The position numbers and the translations under genes are program-made. From the NCBI GenBank assembly GCA_937967725.1, contig CALBSY010000037.1, positions 1 to 11,209 on the forward strand: a stretch of 11,209 nt of DNA, in the 5' to 3' direction. This DNA is from an uncultured Alphaproteobacteria bacterium (GTDB lineage Bacteria > Pseudomonadota > Alphaproteobacteria > Caulobacterales > Aquidulcibacteraceae). Under the pieces are notes generated by a model, which made no database searches, was not told where the DNA came from, and worked only from the letters and a program-made list of their open reading frames with translations. Shown here piece after piece: positions 6,427-11,209 of the stretch (positions within the stretch are counted from its first letter, which is position 1; the number at the start of each line of letters is the position of its first letter).

Positions 6427-9400
6427 TTAGGCGCCGGAACGCGCCCACGGCCGGGCGCCGAATTCGCCATTGGCGATGGCGCTGGCCGCACGCGGACGGA
6501 AGGCCTGCGCCCGCGCCCGCGCCTGTTCGACCTGGTTGGCTTGAAGCTGGCTTTCGAGGGCCGTGGCGCGCGCGCCCGCGTCCTGATCGCCCTGGCGGGC
6601 GGCCACCAGGAACCAGAACAGCGCTTCCGATGCGCTCGCGTTCACGCCGCGTCCTTGCTGATAGAGGACGCCCAGATTGTATTGGCTGTCGGCGACGCCG
6701 AGCTCGGCCGCTTGTCGGAACCAGCGGAAGGCCGCACCCTCGTCCAAGGGCGCGCCTTCGCCGCGAGCAAAGTAGACGCCAAGATCGTGCATCGCGCGTC
6801 GATTTCCCGAAGCGGCGGCGCGTTCGGTCCATTGCCGCGCGACCGCGAGATCGACAGAAACGCCTTCACCGCGCTCGTAGAGTTTTGCGAGGCGATACTG
6901 GGCCATGGCGAAGCCGCGATCAGCGGCGCGCCGCAAGAGCGTGACGCCTTCCTGCGTGCGACCCGCCGACAAGCGCTGCAGCGCAAGCTCGTATTGCGCG
7001 GTGAGGTCGCCCGCTTGCGCGGCTTGCTCAATCGTTGCGCTCCGCGGCGGCAGTGGGCCGGCGACGATATTGCCCTGCGTAGCCCCGTTTTCCGCAACCG
7101 GCGCTCCCGTCGCGGCCGGATCGACCATGCCTTCGGCCGGCGCTTCGGCGAAGGGATCGTCCGCTGGCGCAGGGGCCGGTGCATTAGGATCGGCCGCGGC
7201 GGGCGGCGCCGCTTCAGGATTGTGCGGGGCCGTGACGCCTGTCGGGTCTTGTCGCCCGTTGAGCCACCAGGCCCCGCCGAGCAGCAGGGCGGCGATCAGG
7301 CTCGCCGTGCCCCAAAGCACAATGCGGCTCGATCCGCGCAGGCTGAGCTGCGGCGCCGCGCCCGTTTCGTTGCGTGTCTTGGGCAGCGATTGCGCCTGGG
7401 CGGCTTTGCGCGCGTTGGCGAGATAATCGTTCTTGCCCGGGGGCAGGTTGGGTTCGTCAAGCGGGGGCAGCGGGCCGATTTCAGAAGCGCCATCTTCCGC
7501 GTTCGGCGCGGTGAGCACTGTGGCGTCCGCTTCGGCCGTGCTGAGCGGCGGCAGTTCGCCTGTGATCTCCGGCGACCAGAACGGATCGTCGTCCTGCGGC
7601 GGCGGCGTAGCGGCCTCGCTGGCCGTCTCCGGCGTTTCCAGCGGCGCCGACGCGTCGATATGATCGTCGATCAGCAGATCGTCGTCGCCGAAGTCGGCAG
7701 CTGTGAACTCGGGCGGTGCATAGCTCTTGGTTTCGGCGGTTTCCGGCAGGCTGACGTCATCGTCATCGACAAGCAGGTCGTCGATGCTCTCCTCGAAATA
7801 GATGTCGTCCACGGCCGGGCTGTGAGCAGGCGCATCGGCGCTCGTGGTCTCGGATGGTTGCGCTGGCGACAGCGGCGCTGCGCGCACCGGTTGGGCCGCG
7901 TCCATCGGTGAAACGAACGGCTCGTCTTCGTTCTCATCGAACACCGGGAAGTCGTCGAAGCGGCGCGAGGGCGTGGGGATCGCATCAAACCGCACCTCGT
8001 CGCCGGTTTCGGGTTCGCGTCCGCTCTCGAACTGCTCGAGCCGGGTTGCAACACTGGTTACTGCCTTCTGCACCGGCGCAATCGCTTCGGCGGAATGCTC
8101 TTCCACTTCCGCCAGCCGCTGCATAATCGAGCCTATGGCGTCTGTGACGCGAGCGTTGGAGCGCTCCTCGCTGTCGAGCATGCGTTCGCCAAGCTCACGC
8201 GCGAGCGTATCCTGGCGCGCGTTGAAGCGTTCGCCCATGCGCGCCACTTGTTCGCCGACCTGTTCGATCGCTTGCGCGCTACGGCTTTCGACAGCGCCGA
8301 CGCGCTCTTCCAGGCGCTCGGAGAGGCGGCCAACTTCAAGCCCCATGCGGTCGAACGCGGCGGCTTCGCGGCGCTCGATCTCGTCGAAGCGCGCTTCCAA
8401 TGTTTCCGACATGCGCGCCAGCTCTTCGCGTACGGCGGCGCCGGCGGCATCGTCGTTGCGCGACTCTACCGTGCGCAAGCGCTTGTCGACCGTCTCCGAC
8501 ATGCGCCGGATTTCGAGCGAGATGGCTTCAATGGTCTGCGCCTGGCGGCGCTCCGCGGCGGCGAGGCGGCGGTTGACGTCGGCCAGCGCGCCCTCCAGCC
8601 CTTCACCTGCGACTCCTTCCAACGCGGCCTGCATCTGACCGGCCAGTTCGCTGCGTGCTTCGCCGACCATTTGCGAGACCGATTGCGCCATGCTGTCGAG
8701 GCGCTGTTCCAGCATCGCGCGCACGGCTTCGGTTTCCTGCATCGCCTGCGACTGCTCCACGCGGGCGCCGAGCGAAGAGACGGTCTCTTCCAGAGTGCGG
8801 ATGGCGGTGTTGGCCGTGTTCTCGGTTTCGGCGATACGCGCGGAGAGACGCTGCAGCGCTTCGTCCAACGTCTTGACCGCGCCATCGACTTCGACATTGC
8901 CGCCGCTCTCGACCGCGGCAAGGCGCGCTTCGAACGCGGCGAGCGCGCCCGACACGGGGCTATCCTCAGTGCGCGTCTCCAGCGCCGCGAGGCGTTCGGC
9001 GATGTGCTGCTGCTGTTGGCGCAAGTCACTGACATCGACCGCGCCTGAAGCGGTAGCGACGTCTTCCACTTGCTTGAGCCGCGCGGCCAATGTGAGTTGC
9101 GCGTTGCGAAGATCGGCGATCGCGGCGCCCGCGGCCTGGCGCAAGCCAGCCGTCGTTTCACGCGCGCCAGCTTCGGCGCGCTCGATGCGCGAAATCAGCG
9201 CCGCCTGCTCGGCGCGCAATTGTTCGGCTGTGCCGCCGTGCTTGCCGATCTCTTCTTCCACGACTTCGCGCACGCCGCTGCGCACCTCGGCGATTGCGGT
9301 CTCGACCGCGCGGCGGGTGGAGGATTCGGTTTCGCTTAGCCGTTCGCTCAGTTCTTCCTGCAAGCGGCGCAATTCGGCCACCGCGTCGGCGGAGGCTTGG

Positions 9401-10125
9401 TTGGCCTGCCGGGCGGCTTCTTCGGCGACGGTGCGCGCCTCCGCGAGTGTCTGTTTCAGCGCGCTTTCGCGGTTCTCCATTTCAGAGGTGAGGTACGATG
9501 CGGCGGCTTCGGCGCGGCGCGCGACTTCTTCCGCCAGGGCGGCTTGGCTCTGCAGCCGCTCTTTCACGTCGTCGATTTCGCCCTTCGCCCCGTCGAGCGC
9601 TTGACGGCTCTGCGCCGCTTCTTCCTCGGCGCGCTGCAATTTGCCGGAAAGGGTCTCGCCGGCGGCGCGGAATTGTTCCAGTGCTTCGGCTATGCGCTCA
9701 GCAGCCTCGGTTGAAGCCGCTTCCGCATCTTCGATACGCGCCGCGAGACCAAGCACCGAGCGGTCGATTGTAGAGACGGCGCGGTCAAGACCGGTTACCG
9801 CGAGTTGAGTGCGGCGCTCGATCGATTCAATGCGTTGTACGAGACGCGTTGGATCCGTGGGGCGGGGCGGCAGCCCGCCGACTTGCCAATCGTCGTCGTT
9901 GTCGATGTCGTGATGCGCCAGGCCATAACGCCGCGTGCGCACCGGCGCGTGCGGTGATTGTTGTGGCGGGTGAGCACTCCCGCCGCCGTTGCCGGTCTGA
10001 TGGCCGGCGAGCGCCGCACTCAAATATTCGCCGAGGCTCATACCCTGACGCGCCGCTGCCTCGCGCGCAGCCTCTCGCACCTTCGGGTCGATGCCCTTCA
10101 CGCTCCAGCTTTGCGCGCCGCTCAT
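6427..10125 (-). CDS. podJ: PodJ-like polar scaffold protein: coiled coil, acidic linker, one membrane span, SEL1 repeats
   Basis: The protein has 1232 residues from the ATG at 10125, preceded by a purine-rich AAGGGCGGA; a further upstream in-frame start adds 13 non-conserved residues. Residues 5-36 (WSVKGIDPKVREAARE, then GMSLGEYLSAAL) match the N-terminus typical of Caulobacter PodJ relatives. Residues about 65-700 are Ala/Glu/Arg-rich coiled coil with 29-residue internal repeats near 541-650. Residues 702-934 are acidic, Pro/Ser-rich and likely disordered. One membrane span lies at 935-955 (IVLWGTASLIAALLLGGAWW). Four SEL1 repeats follow at about 1038-1180 (AQYRLAKLYERGEGV and QYNLGVLYQQGRGV are clear), expected in the periplasm. 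PodJ organises polar organelles and recruits signalling proteins at a cell pole. Unlike Caulobacter PodJ as I recall it, no peptidoglycan-binding domain follows the SEL1 repeats, and the protein is longer (PodJ is about 974). The broader call, coiled-coil/SEL1 membrane scaffold, is safer than strict orthology. Confidence 0.8.
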   Translation of the reverse strand: MSGAQSWSVKGIDPKVREAAREAAARQGMSLGEYLSAALAGHQTGNGGGSAHPPQQSPHAPVRTRRYGLAHHDIDNDDDWQVGGLPPRPTDPTRLVQRIESIERRTQLAVTGLDRAVSTIDRSVLGLAARIEDAEAASTEAAERIAEALEQFRAAGETLSGKLQRAEEEAAQSRQALDGAKGEIDDVKERLQSQAALAEEVARRAEAAASYLTSEMENRESALKQTLAEARTVAEEAARQANQASADAVAELRRLQEELSERLSETESSTRRAVETAIAEVRSGVREVVEEEIGKHGGTAEQLRAEQAALISRIERAEAGARETTAGLRQAAGAAIADLRNAQLTLAARLKQVEDVATASGAVDVSDLRQQQQHIAERLAALETRTEDSPVSGALAAFEARLAAVESGGNVEVDGAVKTLDEALQRLSARIAETENTANTAIRTLEETVSSLGARVEQSQAMQETEAVRAMLEQRLDSMAQSVSQMVGEARSELAGQMQAALEGVAGEGLEGALADVNRRLAAAERRQAQTIEAISLEIRRMSETVDKRLRTVESRNDDAAGAAVREELARMSETLEARFDEIERREAAAFDRMGLEVGRLSERLEERVGAVESRSAQAIEQVGEQVARMGERFNARQDTLARELGERMLDSEERSNARVTDAIGSIMQRLAEVEEHSAEAIAPVQKAVTSVATRLEQFESGREPETGDEVRFDAIPTPSRRFDDFPVFDENEDEPFVSPMDAAQPVRAAPLSPAQPSETTSADAPAHSPAVDDIYFEESIDDLLVDDDDVSLPETAETKSYAPPEFTAADFGDDDLLIDDHIDASAPLETPETASEAATPPPQDDDPFWSPEITGELPPLSTAEADATVLTAPNAEDGASEIGPLPPLDEPNLPPGKNDYLANARKAAQAQSLPKTRNETGAAPQLSLRGSSRIVLWGTASLIAALLLGGAWWLNGRQDPTGVTAPHNPEAAPPAAADPNAPAPAPADDPFAEAPAEGMVDPAATGAPVAENGATQGNIVAGPLPPRSATIEQAAQAGDLTAQYELALQRLSAGRTQEGVTLLRRAADRGFAMAQYRLAKLYERGEGVSVDLAVARQWTERAAASGNRRAMHDLGVYFARGEGAPLDEGAAFRWFRQAAELGVADSQYNLGVLYQQGRGVNASASEALFWFLVAARQGDQDAGARATALESQLQANQVEQARARAQAFRPRAASAIANGEFGARPWARSGA
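7324..8022 (-). other. Acidic Pro/Ser-rich linker (PSE-like) with duplicated short motifs
   Basis: Residues 702-934 have no heptad pattern and are rich in D, E, P and S. Two short motifs recur: DEPFVSP (734-740) with DDPFWSP (846-852), and DDLLVDDDD (782-790) with DDLLIDDH (815-822). The region sits between coiled coil and membrane span, as the disordered PSE segment does in Caulobacter PodJ. Confidence 0.7.
8176..8505 (-). repeat. 29-residue tandem repeats in the coiled coil of the PodJ-like protein
   Basis: Starting at R541, units begin RMSETV (541), RMSETL (571), RLSERL (600) and RMGERF (629), spaced 30, 29 and 29 residues. A shared pattern is R-[ML]-[SG]-E-x3-x-R followed by an E-R or E-S-R a few residues on. 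A looser LxxR[LIV]xxxE series extends upstream to about residue 345. Confidence 0.7.
10012..10113 (-). other. Conserved N-terminal motif of the PodJ-like protein, ribbon-helix-helix-like
   Basis: Residues 5-38 contain a short beta-like start (WSVKGI), a helix (PKVREAAREAAARQ), a glycine turn and a second helix beginning MSLGEYL. This pattern resembles the strand-helix-turn-helix signature of ribbon-helix-helix proteins. Resemblance is by eye only. Confidence 0.4.
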
Positions 10126-10193
10126 AATCCGCCCTTCGCGTTGGAGCCGCGCTGCCCAGCGCAACTCACGCCCAACCCCGGACGAATTCGAAA

Positions 10194-10205
10194 GATTCGA
10201 GAATC
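10194..10205. promoter_or_regulatory. Two adjacent GANTC (CcrM methylation) sites
   Basis: GATTC at 10194-10198 and GAATC at 10201-10205 start 7 bp apart. In Caulobacter and relatives CcrM methylates GANTC and GcrA acts at promoters carrying such sites; podJ there is under cell-cycle control. The sites are certain; their use here is inference and depends on the host encoding CcrM and GcrA. Confidence 0.45.
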
Positions 10206-10244
10206 GCCCACGACTTTGCAGTGTCGATCAAAGGCGGTTGCGTG

Positions 10245-10259
10245 TTAATGGCGCGTAAA
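10245..10259. promoter_or_regulatory. Near-consensus CtrA box (TTAA-N7-TAAA)
   Basis: TTAA at 10245-10248 and TAAA at 10256-10259 are separated by 7 bp. The CtrA consensus is TTAA-N7-TTAA, so there is one mismatch. It is about 120 bp from the podJ-like start and 21 bp from the ATG at 10280, a position where binding could repress the latter gene. Confidence 0.35.
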
Positions 10260-10279
10260 ATCGTAAACGTGAGTTAGCC

Positions 10280-11209
10280 ATGAGCGACACGCCGCGCAGT
10301 TTCGGTTCCGAAATCCAAGGCGCGATCTATTTGCGCGGGCTCGGCGGCGCGAAGCCGGAGATACCCACAAGCTTCACCGGTCTTGAACGCGCGGCGCAGG
10401 CCCAGATGACGCCCGAAGCATGGGCGTACACTGCGGGTTCCGCGGGGTTGGAGAGCGCGGCTGAGGCCAATCGCGCTGCATTTTCACGTTTTCCGATCGC
10501 GCCCCGCATGCTCGCCGGCGCTGCGCAGCGTGATTTGACGTGCGAAATGTTCGGCGTGCGCGTTGCTGCGCCGGTACTCACATGCCCGGTCGGCGTGCTC
10601 GAAATGATGCATGCGGACGCCGATCTCGCGGTGGCGCGCGCAATGGGGCGGCTGAACCTGCCGATGATCATTTCGTCGCAGGCGTCGTTCCCGATGGAGC
10701 AGATCGCGGACGCGAACGGCGACGGGCCGCGTTTTTACCAGCTTTATTGGGGCAAGTCTGACGCTATCGCCGAGAGTTTTGTGAAGCGCGCCGAAGGCTG
10801 CGGCTGCAAAGCCATCTTCATCACGCTCGACACGACAGTTCTGGGCTGGCGCCCGCGCGACCTGGATCTCGGCTTCCTGCCGTTTCTGCGTGGTCAGGGC
10901 ATCGCACAATACACATCCGATCCGGCGTTCCGCGCGCTGCTGCCGCAAAGTCCAGAGGACAATCCGCAAGCGGCCGCGTTCCAGTTCACGCAAGTGTTCT
11001 CCGATCCGGGTCTCGACTGGAGGCGCATCGCTAAAATCAGATCGTGGACGAAACTGCCGGTGATCCTGAAAGGCATCATGCGCGCCGATGACGCGCTGAA
11101 GGCGGTAAGCGAAGGCTATGACGGCGTGATGGTGTCGAATCATGGCGGGCGTCAGGTCGATGGCGGCATGGGTGCGCTCGATGTGCTGCCGGCGGTGGCC
11201 GCAGCTGTC
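10280..11209 (+). CDS. FMN-dependent alpha-hydroxy-acid oxidase, lactate 2-monooxygenase-like (3' truncated by window edge)
   Basis: The frame is open from the ATG at 10280 to the right edge, 310 codons with no stop; relatives have about 390-400 residues, so roughly the last fifth is missing. It is a TIM-barrel FMN enzyme oxidising L-2-hydroxy acids. Visible motifs are W-A-Y50-TAGSAG (active-site tyrosine region), YQLYW (153-157), TTVLGWRPRDLDLGFLPF (about 185-202), K264 in ILKGI (flavin-stabilising lysine) and SNHGGRQVDGG with catalytic H288 and R291. As I recall, Mycobacterium lactate 2-monooxygenase uses K266 and H290, a constant offset of two. The YQLYW and GWRPRDLDL stretches favour the lactate 2-monooxygenase-like branch over glycolate oxidase or LldD; the reaction would then give acetate and CO2 from lactate, but a plain oxidase or dehydrogenase is possible. 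It is divergent from the podJ-like gene; ribosome-site match upstream is weak (GTGAG). Confidence 0.88.
   Translation, partial: MSDTPRSFGSEIQGAIYLRGLGGAKPEIPTSFTGLERAAQAQMTPEAWAYTAGSAGLESAAEANRAAFSRFPIAPRMLAGAAQRDLTCEMFGVRVAAPVLTCPVGVLEMMHADADLAVARAMGRLNLPMIISSQASFPMEQIADANGDGPRFYQLYWGKSDAIAESFVKRAEGCGCKAIFITLDTTVLGWRPRDLDLGFLPFLRGQGIAQYTSDPAFRALLPQSPEDNPQAAAFQFTQVFSDPGLDWRRIAKIRSWTKLPVILKGIMRADDALKAVSEGYDGVMVSNHGGRQVDGGMGALDVLPAVAAAV

Larger units (their letters stand above)
10126..10279. promoter_or_regulatory. Divergent promoter region between podJ-like gene and lactate monooxygenase-like gene
   Basis: These 154 nt must carry both divergent promoters. I could not place convincing -10/-35 pairs for either direction. 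It contains two GANTC sites (10194-10198 and 10201-10205), an imperfect CtrA-type box (10245-10259) and a 5-bp inverted repeat TCGAA-AGA-TTCGA (10188-10200). Confidence 0.65.

Noticed and set aside
6349..9604. Long plus-strand open frames (up to about 520 codons) antisense to the podJ-like gene
   Set aside because: They are Arg/Gly- or Ser/Ala-rich with no recognisable domain, lack ribosome sites, and arise from high GC and codon bias of the real minus-strand gene.

Overview
This GC-rich window is chromosomal and most likely alphaproteobacterial. The grounds are a PodJ-like polar scaffold, the Alph_Pro_TM/TIGR02186 plus TauE pair, a ligase-associated helicase/PdeM pair, and possible CcrM (GANTC) and CtrA-type sites beside the scaffold gene. 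A Caulobacterales/Hyphomonadaceae-type host is my best guess; this is inference, not proof. I see no mobile elements, tRNA or rRNA genes, or CRISPR.

Left third (1-4152, + strand): three tightly spaced genes. They are the C-terminal half of a ligase-associated Lhr-type DEXH helicase (cut by the left edge), a secreted SdsA-type alkylsulfatase with a complete zinc-ligand set, and PdeM, the ligase-associated metallophosphoesterase. Helicase and PdeM belong to a known bacterial DNA-repair neighbourhood (ATP-dependent ligase, MBL-fold exonuclease, helicase, phosphoesterase). The alkylsulfatase sits between them and is out of theme.

Middle (4149-6321, - strand): a three-gene membrane operon, a TauE/SafE-type exporter, then a periplasmic Alph_Pro_TM protein with a C-terminal anchor, then a DUF3429 membrane protein. 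The genes are joined by two 4-nt GTGA stop/start overlaps, and none of the three starts with ATG. The operon runs head-on into pdeM; the two stop codons overlap within 4149-4152.

Right part (6427-10125, - strand): one very long gene for a PodJ/SEL1-type polar scaffold of 1232 residues. It has a conserved N-terminal motif, a long coiled coil with internal 29-residue repeats, an acidic proline-rich linker, one membrane span and periplasmic SEL1 repeats. A strong hairpin lies between it and tauE. Divergent from it, across a 154-bp intergenic region holding two GANTC sites and a near-consensus CtrA box, a lactate 2-monooxygenase-like FMN enzyme starts at 10280 and runs off the right edge.

The genes are individually recognisable. 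I do not see a clear undescribed system. The least explained parts are the tauE/Alph_Pro_TM/DUF3429 coupled operon, the sulfatase placed inside the repair cluster, and the repeat and motif architecture of the PodJ-like scaffold.
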